Below are positions 8,572-17,036 of a stretch of 64,000 nt of DNA, piece after piece (positions within the stretch are counted from its first letter, which is position 1; each line of letters starts with the position of its first letter). Source of the stretch: Azospirillum oryzae (GTDB taxonomy: Bacteria; Pseudomonadota; Alphaproteobacteria; Azospirillales; Azospirillaceae). The notes beneath the pieces were generated by a model. The model made no database searches and was not told the DNA's origin. It was given only the letters and a program-made list of their open reading frames with translations. The stretch spans positions 790,501 through 854,500 of the forward strand of contig NZ_FXAK01000007.1 in NCBI RefSeq assembly GCF_900177515.1, given 5' to 3'. A program made the position numbers and the translations under genes.

Positions 8572-9270
8572 TCAGGCGTGCTCGCCCGTCTCCTTCAGCA
8601 GGGATGCGGCGAGGTTGACCGCCAGCGACAGGGTCATCAGCACCATGCCCAACCCCAGCGCCATGGGCAGGTCGCCCTTGCTGGTCTCCAGCGCGATGGC
8701 GGTGGTCATGACGCGGGTGACATGCTCGATGTTGCCGCCGACGATCATCACCGCCCCAACCTCGGCCGAGGCGCGCCCGAATCCGGCCAGCACGGTGGTG
8801 ACGAGGCTCCAGCGCGCTTCCGACAGCAGGGTGGCCAGCCGGCGGATCGGCCCGGCGCCGGTGACGCGCAGCAGGTCGTCATACTCGACCAGCAGATCCT
8901 CCACCGTCTGGCGGGTGAGCGAGGCGACGATCGGCACGATCATCACCGTCTGCGCGACGATCATCGCTGCCGGCGTGAACAGCAGTCCCAGCACCCCGAA
9001 GGGGCCGGAGCGCGACAGCAGCAGATAGATCACCAGCCCGACCACCACCGGCGGCAGCCCCATCATCGTGTTCAAGGTGATGGCGATGGCGCGCCGGCCG
9101 GGAAAGCGCAACGCCGCGACGGCGGCGCCCAACGGCAGGCCGATCAGCGTGGCGATGGCGACGGCGGACAGGCTGACCCGCAGCGACAGGCCGATGATCC
9201 GCATCAGCCCCTCGTCCATCGACACGATCATGGAAAAAGCGACGGCGAGGGCTTGGGAAAAATCCTGCAT
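8572..9270 (-). CDS. tupB: Tungstate/molybdate ABC transporter permease TupB
   Basis: 232-residue inner-membrane permease with about five to six hydrophobic segments. The binding-protein-dependent transport signature is visible at LLGGRASAEVGAVMIVGG-like residues (FGRASAEVGAVMIVGGNIEH), with an EAA-type loop. The N-terminus MQDFSQALAVAFSMI is typical of TupB. The gene comes first in the tupB-tupA order. No ATPase (TupC) gene is adjacent: divergent fdhD starts 74 bases away and an unrelated ferredoxin-like gene follows tupA. The transporter must use an ATPase encoded elsewhere, or a shared one. Confidence 0.9.
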   Translation of the reverse strand: MQDFSQALAVAFSMIVSMDEGLMRIIGLSLRVSLSAVAIATLIGLPLGAAVAALRFPGRRAIAITLNTMMGLPPVVVGLVIYLLLSRSGPFGVLGLLFTPAAMIVAQTVMIVPIVASLTRQTVEDLLVEYDDLLRVTGAGPIRRLATLLSEARWSLVTTVLAGFGRASAEVGAVMIVGGNIEHVTRVMTTAIALETSKGDLPMALGLGMVLMTLSLAVNLAASLLKETGEHA

Positions 9271-9344
9271 TCAGTCCAAATCACTTTTCAAATCATTCCG
9301 GCGGGGGCTTGTCCGACGGACGCCGCTCGCCCACACTCGCGCGC

Positions 9345-10238
9345 ATGAGCCCGACCATGAGCCTGAAGACCTTCACCATAGCGCCGGATCCGGCGAACCC
9401 CAAGCTGACCGAGCGCGTCCGCGGCCTCGACCAGGACGGCCGCGAGATCGAGACCTCGGTCACGGTCGAACGGCCGCTGACCCTGTACCTGAACGGGCAG
9501 GAGATCGTCACGATGATGACGATCGGCGATTATCCGGACTGTCTGGCCGTCGGCTATCTGCTGAACCAGAACATGCTGCGGCGCGACGACCGCATCACCG
9601 GCATCGATGTGGACGAGGAGACGGACACCGTCGTCGTCCGCACCGAGCGCGCGACCGATTATGAATCCAAGCTGAAGAAGAAGACGCTGACCTCCGGCTG
9701 CGCCCAGGGCACCGCCTTCGGCGACGTGATGGAGACCTTCGAGTCCGTCAGGCTTCCCGCCGACGTCCGGCTCCACACCTCGTGGATCTACGCGCTGTCC
9801 AAGCAGATCAACCTGCAGCCCAGCCTGTACCTGGAGGCCGGGGCCATCCACGGCAGCGTGCTGTGCCAGGGCGACCGGCCGCTGGTCTATATGGAGGATG
9901 TCGGCCGCCACAATGCGGTGGACAAGGTCGCCGGCTACATGCACCTCAACGGCATTTCCGCCGACGACAAGATTTTCTACACCACCGGCCGCCTGACATC
10001 CGAGATGGTGATCAAGACGGTGCAGATGGGCATTCCGATCCTGGTCTCGCGCTCCGGCTTCACCGCCTGGGGCGTGCAGCTGGCGCGGCAGGCCAACCTG
10101 ACGCTGGTCGGCCGGGCCAAGGGCAGGCGCTTCATCGCGCTGGCCGGCACCGACCGGCTGGTCTTCGACGCCGATACCGCCGGTGCAACCGACGAGGACC
10201 GTCGGCATGGACGCAAGGGAAGCCGCGATGACGACTAA
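9345..10238 (+). CDS. fdhD: Formate dehydrogenase accessory sulfurtransferase FdhD
   Basis: About 297 residues. FdhD delivers sulfur from IscS to the molybdopterin cofactor, forming the sulfido ligand needed by formate dehydrogenases. Family blocks seen are GDYPDCLAVGYLLNQNM, TSGCAQGTAFGDVME, GAIHGSVLCQGD, EDVGRHNAVDKVAGYM and TTGRLTSEMVIKT. The loop that carries the Cys-x-x-Cys pair in E. coli FdhD has only one Cys here (SGCAQG). ATG 9345 is chosen over an upstream TTG at 9309 and a downstream ATG at 9357, with no strong ribosome site for any of them. It begins a plus-strand operon and overlaps mobA by 11 bases. Confidence 0.93.
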   Translation: MSPTMSLKTFTIAPDPANPKLTERVRGLDQDGREIETSVTVERPLTLYLNGQEIVTMMTIGDYPDCLAVGYLLNQNMLRRDDRITGIDVDEETDTVVVRTERATDYESKLKKKTLTSGCAQGTAFGDVMETFESVRLPADVRLHTSWIYALSKQINLQPSLYLEAGAIHGSVLCQGDRPLVYMEDVGRHNAVDKVAGYMHLNGISADDKIFYTTGRLTSEMVIKTVQMGIPILVSRSGFTAWGVQLARQANLTLVGRAKGRRFIALAGTDRLVFDADTAGATDEDRRHGRKGSRDDD

Positions 10239-10866
10239 CTCCGTTCACCCCGACATCGGCGGCGTCCTGCTGGCCGGCGGCCTGTCGCGCCGGATGGGCG
10301 GCGGCGACAAGTGCCTGCGCCCGCTGGGCGACCGCAGCATCCTGGAACGCATCGTCGCCACCGTCCGGCCGCAGGTCGGGCCGCTGGTGCTGAACGCCAA
10401 CGGCGATCCGGCCCGCTTCGCCCATCTCCACCTGCCGGTGGCGGCGGATGTGGTGGAGGGCTATGCCGGCCCGCTCGCCGGCGTGCTGACCGGCATGGAG
10501 TGGATGCGCGGCACGGCCCCCGGCATCGGCTGGGTCGCCAGCTTCGCCACCGACGCCCCCTTCATCCCGCGCGACCTCGTCACCCGCATGGTGGCGGCGC
10601 TGGAGCGCGAGGGCGCCGACCTCGCCTGTGCCCGTTCGGGTGGGCAGGAGCATCCGGTCTTCGGCCTGTGGCCGATCCGTCTGGCCGGCGACCTGCGCCG
10701 CGCCATGGTGGAGGAGGGCATCCGCAAGGTCGATGCCTGGACCGCCCGCTACCGCCTGGCCGTCGCCGACTTCGCGGTCGATCCTGTCGATCCCTTTTTC
10801 AACACCAACCGGCCTGAGGATCTGGCCGAGGCGGAACGCCTGCTGGCATCGGGGCACGTGTCATGA
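10228..10866 (+). CDS. mobA: Molybdenum cofactor guanylyltransferase MobA
   Basis: 212-residue enzyme that adds GMP to molybdopterin to form MGD, the bis-form of which is used by FDH. The nucleotide-binding signature GGVLLAGGLSRRMGGGDK is near the N-terminus. FATDAPFIP and GQEHPVFGLWP follow, as in MobA. ATG 10228 is preceded by GCAAGGGAAG and is nested in the end of fdhD. The stop overlaps the next start as ATGA, so the genes are translationally coupled. Confidence 0.95.
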   Translation: MTTNSVHPDIGGVLLAGGLSRRMGGGDKCLRPLGDRSILERIVATVRPQVGPLVLNANGDPARFAHLHLPVAADVVEGYAGPLAGVLTGMEWMRGTAPGIGWVASFATDAPFIPRDLVTRMVAALEREGADLACARSGGQEHPVFGLWPIRLAGDLRRAMVEEGIRKVDAWTARYRLAVADFAVDPVDPFFNTNRPEDLAEAERLLASGHVS

Positions 10867-11357
10867 CGGAACCGCTGGAGCGTATCGAGACCATGCCGCT
10901 GGGCATCGTGGTGGAGCGCCGCCGCGGCGTCACCGCCTGGGCCGACTGGAGCTGGCGCCCGGTGTCGGTCATCCCCGGCGCCGGTCCGGTGGACCCGCCC
11001 GGCCGGCTGCTGATGGAGGGGGAGGGCTGGACCCAAAGCCATGCCGCCACCCTGACGCTGGAACTGTTCCGCACCGACACCGAAGGTTACCGCCTGAACC
11101 TGTCGCAGGACCCGCCACGCCTGTGGGTGGTGATGCGCCCCGGCCCGGACGGCGAAGCGCTGGTGCCCTTCACCGTCACGGCGTCGGCCCACGAGGGGGA
11201 GGGCTATCAGGTCGGTGCCGACGTGGTGGAGACGGTGCCGATGCCGGCGGAAGTGATTGCGCTGGTTCGTGATTTCGTCGAGCAGCACCATGTCGACGTC
11301 CCCTTCCACAAGCGCGAGCGCAAGCGCCATTTCGAGAAAGAGGACCGGCAGCGGTGA
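10863..11357 (+). CDS. DUF3305 domain protein of the FDH locus
   Basis: 164-residue protein of the DUF3305 family, which co-occurs with DUF3306 proteins and FDH genes. Visible features are PLGIVVERRRGVTAWADWSWRP near the N-terminus, then PRLWVVMRP and a basic C-terminal tail HKRERKRHFEKEDRQR. No signal peptide, membrane segment or cysteine motif is seen. Function is unknown and probably concerns FDH maturation or regulation, judged only from its position. It is coupled to mobA (ATGA) and to the next gene (GTGA). Confidence 0.88.
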   Translation: MTEPLERIETMPLGIVVERRRGVTAWADWSWRPVSVIPGAGPVDPPGRLLMEGEGWTQSHAATLTLELFRTDTEGYRLNLSQDPPRLWVVMRPGPDGEALVPFTVTASAHEGEGYQVGADVVETVPMPAEVIALVRDFVEQHHVDVPFHKRERKRHFEKEDRQR

Positions 11358-11887
11358 GCGACGAAGCCTTCCTGTCGCGCTGGTCGCGCCTGAAACGCAC
11401 GGCGGTCAAGCCGGAGCCGACTCCCGTCGAGGTGCCGCCGGTCGAAGAGACGGCCGACCTTCCGATCCCCGTTGCCGAAGACGTCCCGGTCGGGTCCGCC
11501 CAGCCGGATGCGGACCCCGAAGACCCGTTGAAGGACCTGCCGCCGATCGAGGAACTGACCGGCGAGTCCGACTTCACCCCCTTCCTGCGCGCCGAGGTGC
11601 CGGAGGATCTGCACCGTCAGGCCCTGCGCAAGCTGTGGACCTCCGACCCGGTCTACGCCAATGACGACGGCCTGAAGGACTACGCCGACGATTACGCCAG
11701 CCTGTTCACCGGCGATGTTTCGGTGAAGACGCTCTACCGCGTCGGCAAGGGCTTCCTCGACACGTTGGACGAGGTGGCGGGGGATGTGCCTAGCGCTCCG
11801 ACCACGGCTGACGCGAATATTGCCGAGGTAAGCGAAACCCCTACTCCCCAACCACCAATTCCCTCTCCCCTTCGGGGGGAGGGTTAG
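11354..11887 (+). CDS. DUF3306 domain protein of the FDH locus
   Basis: 177 residues starting at a GTG that overlaps the DUF3305 stop. The N-terminal MSDEAFLSRWSRLKR and the segment LRKLWTSDPVYANDDGLKDYADDYAS are DUF3306 signatures. The middle is Pro/Glu/Asp-rich. The last residues (PTPQPPIPSPLRGEG) are encoded by a G/C-rich intergenic repeat that has run into the reading frame, so the native protein probably ended earlier. Function is unknown. It is the last gene of the fdhD-mobA group. Confidence 0.88.
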   Translation: MSDEAFLSRWSRLKRTAVKPEPTPVEVPPVEETADLPIPVAEDVPVGSAQPDADPEDPLKDLPPIEELTGESDFTPFLRAEVPEDLHRQALRKLWTSDPVYANDDGLKDYADDYASLFTGDVSVKTLYRVGKGFLDTLDEVAGDVPSAPTTADANIAEVSETPTPQPPIPSPLRGEG

Positions 11888-12000
11888 GGTGAGGGGGACG
11901 CACTGCGGAACCTTACTGATCGGCGCACAGTCCCTATCTCCCCATTTGCCCACGTCATGCCTCCCCCTCACCCCGACCCTCTCCCCGGGGGGAGAGGGGG
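11860..12000. repeat. Dispersed G/C-rich palindromic repeat, copy 1
   Basis: A REP-like pair: CCCTCTCCCC and GGGGGGAGGG around 11862-11883, then GGGTGAGGGGG near 11890, answered by CCCCCTCACCCC and CCCTCTCCCC at 11965-11992 and a closing GGGGGGAGAGGG. The two arms face each other with about 65 bases between them, so a large stem can form. It covers the 3' end of the DUF3306 gene. Related elements lie at 37960-38088 and 44904-45053. Confidence 0.7.
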
Positions 12001-12335
12001 CTTGCCCGCAGCGCACTCCCTCGCAAAACGACTTTCAAATTGCGACGGATCGTCGCGCCGATTTAGACCCCCTCAAAAGTCAGGGGCGCTCTGACAGCGT
12101 GAGCATAGCGGCACGATAAAGTTTCATTTGTCCCCACTTTCGGGCGCGTCCTTAGTTGACAAATGGACAGGTTCAGTCCTTCTATTATCCATCTGCCGAA
12201 CGCTAAGCCACTGTAAGGCAACGGCTTTTCGCAGGTGCATCAAAAGGGGTGCGGGGCCATCGGTCCAAAGACGGCGCGCGGTGAAACCGTGAACGCCGAT
12301 ACCCCCGTCTTGTGTCCGAGAGGAGTTTGCGGCGC
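11888..12335. other. Intergenic region before the FDH structural operon
   Basis: 448 bases without a convincing gene. The left third is the G/C-rich repeat. From 12060 the sequence is less G/C-rich and holds an 8-bp inverted repeat (CATTTGTC at 12125 and GACAAATG at 12158). The FDH operon promoter should lie between about 12100 and 12300, but no clear consensus could be assigned. Confidence 0.45.
12125..12165. promoter_or_regulatory. Spaced inverted repeat, possible FDH operator
   Basis: CATTTGTC (12125-12132) and GACAAATG (12158-12165) are perfect inverted copies with centres 33 bp apart, about three helical turns. It lies 170 bases before the FDH operon. No factor is identified. Confidence 0.25.
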
Positions 12336-12962
12336 GTGTCCAGGGCCGTCGATCACACCGTTTCCCCCGCGGTCGCGGAGGAGGAACTGCTGCGTGCGCA
12401 GGTCTATGGCCTGCTGGCGCGCCTGCTCGCGCGTGCGCCCGACGCTGCCCTCCTGGCGACGCTGGGCGATCTGGCGGGGGAGGGCGGCGACTTCGGCGCG
12501 GCTCTCGATCAACTGGCCGGCGCCGCGCGCGATAGCGACCCGGCGGCGGTGGAGGAGGAGTTCACCACCCTCTTCATCGGCGTCGGTGGCAGCGAGCGCA
12601 CGCCCTACGGGTCCTTCTACCTGACCGGATTCCTGAACGAAAAGCCGCTGGCGGAGCTGCGCGCCGACATGGCGCGGCTGGGCATCGCCCGTGCCGACGA
12701 CGTGTCGGAGCCGGAGGACCATATCGCTGCCCTGTGCGAGATGATGGCCGGCCTGATCACCGGCGCGTTCGCGCCGGAGGAGGACGGGGCCGTCGGTCTC
12801 GATGCGCAGCGGGCTTTCTTCGACCGCCACATCGGCTCCTGGGCCGGGCGGTTCTTCGCGGATTTGGAGGCCTCGCCCTCGGCCCGATTCTATCGGGCGG
12901 TCGGTGCGGTCGGACGAAGTTTTCTGGCGGTCGAGGCGCGCGCCTTCGACCTTGCGGCGTAA
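12336..12962 (+). CDS. TorD/DmsD-family chaperone of the FDH operon
   Basis: 208-residue all-helical chaperone of the TorD superfamily, which binds TAT signal peptides or apo-molybdoenzymes until cofactor insertion is complete. Family-typical elements are LLRAQVYGLLARLLARAPD, the EEEFTTLFIGVGG block followed by TPYGSFYLTGFLNEKPL, and LCEMMAGLITGAF. GTG 12336 is chosen because GAGAGGAG lies 10 bases upstream. The GTG at 12312 has no such site. It heads the operon encoding the TAT-exported FdhA. Confidence 0.9.
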   Translation: MSRAVDHTVSPAVAEEELLRAQVYGLLARLLARAPDAALLATLGDLAGEGGDFGAALDQLAGAARDSDPAAVEEEFTTLFIGVGGSERTPYGSFYLTGFLNEKPLAELRADMARLGIARADDVSEPEDHIAALCEMMAGLITGAFAPEEDGAVGLDAQRAFFDRHIGSWAGRFFADLEASPSARFYRAVGAVGRSFLAVEARAFDLAA

Positions 12963-12979
12963 AGGTGAGGAGCGAAGCC

Positions 12980-13231
12980 ATGACGCGGAACGCGGTCAAA
13001 GCCACTGACGAAGCAGCAAAGCGGAACACGGACATTCAGGGCTCGGAAAAGGGTCTCGCCCGGCGCGACCTGTTCCGCGTCGCCGGTCTCGGCGTCGGCG
13101 CGCTCGGTGCCGTCGCGGCCGGCGTGACCGCCGCGAGCGGAACGGCCGAGGCCGCCCCGGCCGAGACGACCTCCACGGGTTACCGCGAGACCGACCATGT
13201 CCGGAAGGTCTACGAAGTCAGCCGCTTCTAA
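12980..13231 (+). CDS. Small TAT-signal protein of the FDH operon
   Basis: 83 residues. A twin-arginine motif RRDLFR with a hydrophobic run VAGLGVGALGAVAAGVT and an Ala-rich cleavage region are present, followed by only about 30 residues ending GYRETDHVRKVYEVSRF. It matches the 'formate dehydrogenase region TAT target' family found next to respiratory FDH genes. The role is unknown. It may accompany FdhA through the TAT pore or be a small subunit. GTGAGGAG precedes the ATG, 17 bases after the chaperone stop and 13 bases before fdhA. Confidence 0.88.
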   Translation: MTRNAVKATDEAAKRNTDIQGSEKGLARRDLFRVAGLGVGALGAVAAGVTAASGTAEAAPAETTSTGYRETDHVRKVYEVSRF

Positions 13232-13244
13232 GAGGAACGCCCCG

Positions 13245-16145
13245 ATGCTCATCAAGAAAAGCTCGGCCACCTCCGGCGGCCGCCATCTCGCCCGCACCCT
13301 GACCCAGACGCTGGCGACCGCCACCGGCGTCACTGTCGACCGCCGCGCCTTCCTGCGCACCTCCGGCATCGCCGCCGGCGGCGCTGCGCTGGCCTCGGCC
13401 ATCCCCTTCGGCATGGTGAAGAAGGCCGACGCCGCCACCGCCGCCACCGTCGCCGGCGCTCCGGTGAAGCAGATCAAGACGGTCTGCACCCATTGCTCGG
13501 TCGGCTGCACCGTGGTGGCCGAAGTGCAGAACGGCGTCTGGATCGGCCAGGAGCCCGGCTTCGACAGCCCGATCAACCTCGGCTCGCACTGCGCCAAGGG
13601 CGCCTCGGTGCGCGAGCACGCTCACGGCGAGCGCCGCCTGCGCTATCCGATGAAGATGGTCGACGGAAAGTGGACCCGCATCAGCTGGGACCAGGCCATC
13701 GAGGAGGTCGGCTCCAAGCTGCTGTCGATCCGCGAGCAGTCCGGTCCCGATTCGGTGTTCTGGCTCGGCTCGGCCAAGCACAGCAACGAGCAGGCCTATC
13801 TGTTCCGCAAGTTCGCGGCGCTGTGGGGCACGAACAACGTCGACCATCAGGCGCGCATCTGTCACTCCACCACCGTGGCCGGCGTGGCGAACGTCTGGGG
13901 CTACGGCGCCATGACGAACAGCTACAACGACATCCAGAAGTCGCGCGCGCTGTTCTTCATCGGCTCCAACGCCGCCGAGGCGCATCCCGTCGCCATGATG
14001 CATGTGCTGAAGGCGAAGGAGCAGAACGCCGCCCCGCTGATCGTCGCCGATCCTCGCTTCACCCGCACCGCCGCCCATGCCAACGAATACATCCGCTTCC
14101 GTCCCGGGACCGATGTCGCGCTGATCTGGGGCATCCTCTGGCACGTTCTGCAGAACGGCTGGGAGGACAAGGACTACATCGCCAAGCGCGTCTACGGCAT
14201 GGACGACATCCGCGCCGAGGTCGCCAAGTGGACGCCGGAAGAGGTGGAGCGCGTCACCGGCGTTCCGGGCTCGCAGCTGCAGCGCGTTGCCCGCACGCTG
14301 GCCTCCAACCGTCCGGGCACGCTGGTCTGGTGCATGGGCGGCACCCAGCACCACATCGGCAACAACAACACCCGCGCCTATTGCGTGCTGCAGCTGGCGC
14401 TGGGCAATGTCGGCGTTTCGGGCGGCGGCACCAACATTTTCCGCGGCCACGACAACGTCCAGGGCGCGACCGACTTCGGCGTCACCTCGGACAGCCTGCC
14501 CGGCTATTACGGCCTTGCCGAAGGTGCGTGGCGCCACTGGGCGCGCGTCTGGGATCTCCCCTATGACGGCCTCCAGAAGCGCTTCGGTTCCAAGGAACTG
14601 ATGGAGAGCACCGGCATCCCGGTGTCGCGCTGGTTCGACGGTGTGCTGGAAGCCAAGGAGAACCTGGACCAGCCCAACCCGGTCAAGGGCATGGTCTTCT
14701 GGGGCCACGCGCCGAACAGCCAGGTCCGTCTGCCCGACATGAAGAAGGCGATGGAGAAGCTGGAGCTGCTGGTCGTCGTCGATCCGTACCCGACGATGAC
14801 GGCGGTGCTGCCCGACCGCAAGAACGACTTCTACCTGCTGCCGGCCGCGACCCAGTTCGAGACCTACGGCTCGGCCACCGCGTCGAACCGCTCGGTCCAG
14901 TGGCGCGACAAGATCGTCGAGCCGCTGTTCGAATCGAAGCCCGACCACGAGATCATGTATCTCTTCGCCAAGAAGTTCGGCTTCGCGGCGGATCTCTGCA
15001 AGAACATCAAGGTCAACGGCAACGAGCCGCTGGTCGAGGACATCACCCGCGAGTGGAACCGCGGCATGTGGTCGGTCGGCTATACCGGCCAGTCGCCGGA
15101 GCGCCTCAAGCTGCACATGCAGCATCAGGCCACCTTCGACAAGACGACGCTGCGCGCCGTCGGTGGTCCGTGCGACGGCGATTACTTCGGCCTGCCCTGG
15201 CCCTGCTGGGGCACGCCGGAGATGAAGCATCCGGGTTCCGCCAACCTCTACGACACCTCGCTGCCGGTGGCCGAGGGCGGCGGCGCCTTCCGCGCCCGCT
15301 TCGGCGTCGAGCGCAACGGCGTGACCCTGCTGGCCGAGGGCTCCTATCCGGAAGGGTCGGAGATCAAGGACGGCTATCCGGAAGTCACCATGGCGATGCT
15401 CCAGAAGCTGGGCTTCGACAAGGACCTGACGGCGGAGGAACTGGCGGTCATCCAGAAGATCGGCGGCGAGAAGGTCGCGGCCGTGTCCTGGACCACCGAC
15501 CTGTCCGGCGGCATCCAGCGCGTGGCGATCAAGCACGGCCTGAATCCGCCGGGCAATGCCAAGGCGCGCTGTGTCGCCTGGAACTTCCCGGACCCGGTTC
15601 CGATCCACCGCGAGCCGCTCTACACCCCGCGCCGCGATCTGGTCGCCAGCTATCCGACCTACAAGGACACCAAGTCCTGGCGCGTGCCGACGCTGTACAA
15701 GTCCATCCAGGACCGCGACGTGTCGAAGGAATACCCGATCATCCTCACCTCCGGCCGTCTGGTCGAGTATGAGGGCGGCGGCGACGAGACGCGCTCCAAC
15801 CCCTGGCTGGCCGAGCTGCAGCAGGACATGTTCGTCGAGATCAACCCGTTCGACGCCAACAACGCCGGCATCAAGGACGGCCAGCTGGTGTGGGTGGAAG
15901 GCCCGGAAAAGGGCAAGGTGAAGGTCAAGGCCATGGTCACCGACCGTGTCGGCCGCGGCGTCGCCTTCATGCCCTTCCATTTCGGCGGCGTGTATCAGGG
16001 GCAGGATCTGCGCTCCAAATACCCGGCCGGGGCCGACCCGATCGTGCTGGGCGAGGCCGCCAACACGGCGACCACCTACGGCTATGACTCGGTGACCCAG
16101 ATGCAGGAAACCAAGACCACCCTTTGCCGCATCCAGGCGGCCTGA
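13245..16145 (+). CDS. fdhA: Respiratory formate dehydrogenase catalytic subunit
   Basis: 966-residue molybdo/tungsto-bis-MGD enzyme that oxidises formate to CO2 in the periplasm. The TAT signal RRAFLR is at residues 33-38. The [4Fe-4S] ligands are Cys81, Cys84, Cys88 and Cys116 (CTHCSVGC plus SHCAKG). The metal ligand is Cys206 in DHQARICHSTTVAG, so this is a cysteine rather than a selenocysteine enzyme, with the conserved His next to it. The C-terminal molydopterin-dinucleotide-binding domain starts near PIILTSGRLVEYEGGG. ATG 13245 follows AGAGGAACG. It is in an operon with a chaperone, a small TAT protein, the FeS subunit and cytochrome b. Confidence 0.97.
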   Translation: MLIKKSSATSGGRHLARTLTQTLATATGVTVDRRAFLRTSGIAAGGAALASAIPFGMVKKADAATAATVAGAPVKQIKTVCTHCSVGCTVVAEVQNGVWIGQEPGFDSPINLGSHCAKGASVREHAHGERRLRYPMKMVDGKWTRISWDQAIEEVGSKLLSIREQSGPDSVFWLGSAKHSNEQAYLFRKFAALWGTNNVDHQARICHSTTVAGVANVWGYGAMTNSYNDIQKSRALFFIGSNAAEAHPVAMMHVLKAKEQNAAPLIVADPRFTRTAAHANEYIRFRPGTDVALIWGILWHVLQNGWEDKDYIAKRVYGMDDIRAEVAKWTPEEVERVTGVPGSQLQRVARTLASNRPGTLVWCMGGTQHHIGNNNTRAYCVLQLALGNVGVSGGGTNIFRGHDNVQGATDFGVTSDSLPGYYGLAEGAWRHWARVWDLPYDGLQKRFGSKELMESTGIPVSRWFDGVLEAKENLDQPNPVKGMVFWGHAPNSQVRLPDMKKAMEKLELLVVVDPYPTMTAVLPDRKNDFYLLPAATQFETYGSATASNRSVQWRDKIVEPLFESKPDHEIMYLFAKKFGFAADLCKNIKVNGNEPLVEDITREWNRGMWSVGYTGQSPERLKLHMQHQATFDKTTLRAVGGPCDGDYFGLPWPCWGTPEMKHPGSANLYDTSLPVAEGGGAFRARFGVERNGVTLLAEGSYPEGSEIKDGYPEVTMAMLQKLGFDKDLTAEELAVIQKIGGEKVAAVSWTTDLSGGIQRVAIKHGLNPPGNAKARCVAWNFPDPVPIHREPLYTPRRDLVASYPTYKDTKSWRVPTLYKSIQDRDVSKEYPIILTSGRLVEYEGGGDETRSNPWLAELQQDMFVEINPFDANNAGIKDGQLVWVEGPEKGKVKVKAMVTDRVGRGVAFMPFHFGGVYQGQDLRSKYPAGADPIVLGEAANTATTYGYDSVTQMQETKTTLCRIQAA

Positions 16146-16163
16146 CGCGCAGGAGTTTGAACC

Positions 16164-16841
16164 ATGGCCCGGATGAAATTCCTGTGCGACGCCGAGCGCT
16201 GCATCGAGTGCAACGCCTGCGTCACCGCCTGCAAGAACGAGAACGAGGTGCCCTGGGGCATCAACCGCCGCCGCGTCGTCACCATCAACGATGGCCGGCC
16301 GGGGGAGCGGACGATCTCGGTCGCCTGCATGCATTGCTCCGACGCGCCCTGCAAGGCAGTCTGCCCGGTCGACTGCTTCTACCAGACCGCCGAGGGCGTG
16401 GTCCTGCACAACAAGGACCTGTGCATCGGCTGCGGCTATTGCTTCTACGCCTGCCCGTTCGGCGCGCCGCAGTATCCGCAAGCCGGCAATTTCGGCACCC
16501 GCGGCAAGATGGACAAGTGCACCTTCTGCTCCGGCGGGCCGGAAGCCGACAATTCGGAGGCGGAGTTCAAGAAGTACGGCCGCAACCGTCTGGCCGAAGG
16601 CAAGCTGCCGCTCTGCGCCGAGATGTGCTCGACCAAGGCTCTGCTGGCCGGTGACGCCAACACGGTCTCGGACATCTACCGCGAGCGCGTCGCCGCCCGC
16701 GGTTTCGGTTCCGGCGCCTGGGGCTGGGGCACCGCCTATCAGACCAAGTCGGGTCAGGAGCGTGGCCAGCCCGGCGGTTCCCTGTTCCAGGGCACCGGCG
16801 GCGCTGCCGGCGGCATGCCCGTCCAGAAGCAGGGGCTGTGA
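16164..16841 (+). CDS. fdhB: Formate dehydrogenase iron-sulfur subunit
   Basis: 225-residue electron-transfer subunit with four ferredoxin-type clusters. The motifs are CIECNACVTACKNEN, CMHCSDAPCKAVCP, CIGCGYCFYACPFG and CTFC followed by CAEMC. It has no TAT signal and would be exported with FdhA. No C-terminal membrane anchor like that of E. coli FdnH is seen, so it contacts the quinone-reducing FdhC by docking. GCAGGAG precedes the ATG. The stop overlaps the start of the small lipoprotein gene. Confidence 0.96.
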   Translation: MARMKFLCDAERCIECNACVTACKNENEVPWGINRRRVVTINDGRPGERTISVACMHCSDAPCKAVCPVDCFYQTAEGVVLHNKDLCIGCGYCFYACPFGAPQYPQAGNFGTRGKMDKCTFCSGGPEADNSEAEFKKYGRNRLAEGKLPLCAEMCSTKALLAGDANTVSDIYRERVAARGFGSGAWGWGTAYQTKSGQERGQPGGSLFQGTGGAAGGMPVQKQGL

Positions 16842-17026
16842 CGGTGACGCGCCTCGTCCTGCTGGCGTTCGGCGCCGCTGTCCTGCTGGCCGGCTGCCAG
16901 GAGGACGGGGCGCCGCGCCCGGTCCATCTCGACAAGGGCGTCTACCAGGGTGCGGCCGACACGCCGCTGACCGCCGAGCAGGTGCGGGCGCTGCAACAGC
17001 GCACCGCCTATCAGGCCGTGCGATAG
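16838..17026 (+). CDS. Small lipoprotein inside the FDH operon
   Basis: 62 residues (GTG start overlapping the fdhB stop; an alternative GTG is at 16844). The N-terminus MTVTRLVLLAFGAAVLLAGC is a lipoprotein signal with the lipobox LAGC. The mature part is about 40 residues (QEDGAPRPVHLDKGVYQGA, then a helix LTAEQVRALQQRTAYQAVR). It would sit in the periplasm, where the FDH complex faces. No known family is recognised. Placement between fdhB and fdhC with tight spacing suggests an assembly or subunit role. Confidence 0.75.
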   Translation: MTVTRLVLLAFGAAVLLAGCQEDGAPRPVHLDKGVYQGAADTPLTAEQVRALQQRTAYQAVR

Positions 17027-17036
17027 GGAGCGTCCG

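Noticed and set aside
12156..12210. TTGACA near the FDH operon as a -35 box
   Set aside because: The nearest TATTAT-like -10 is about 21 bases away, too far for a normal promoter.
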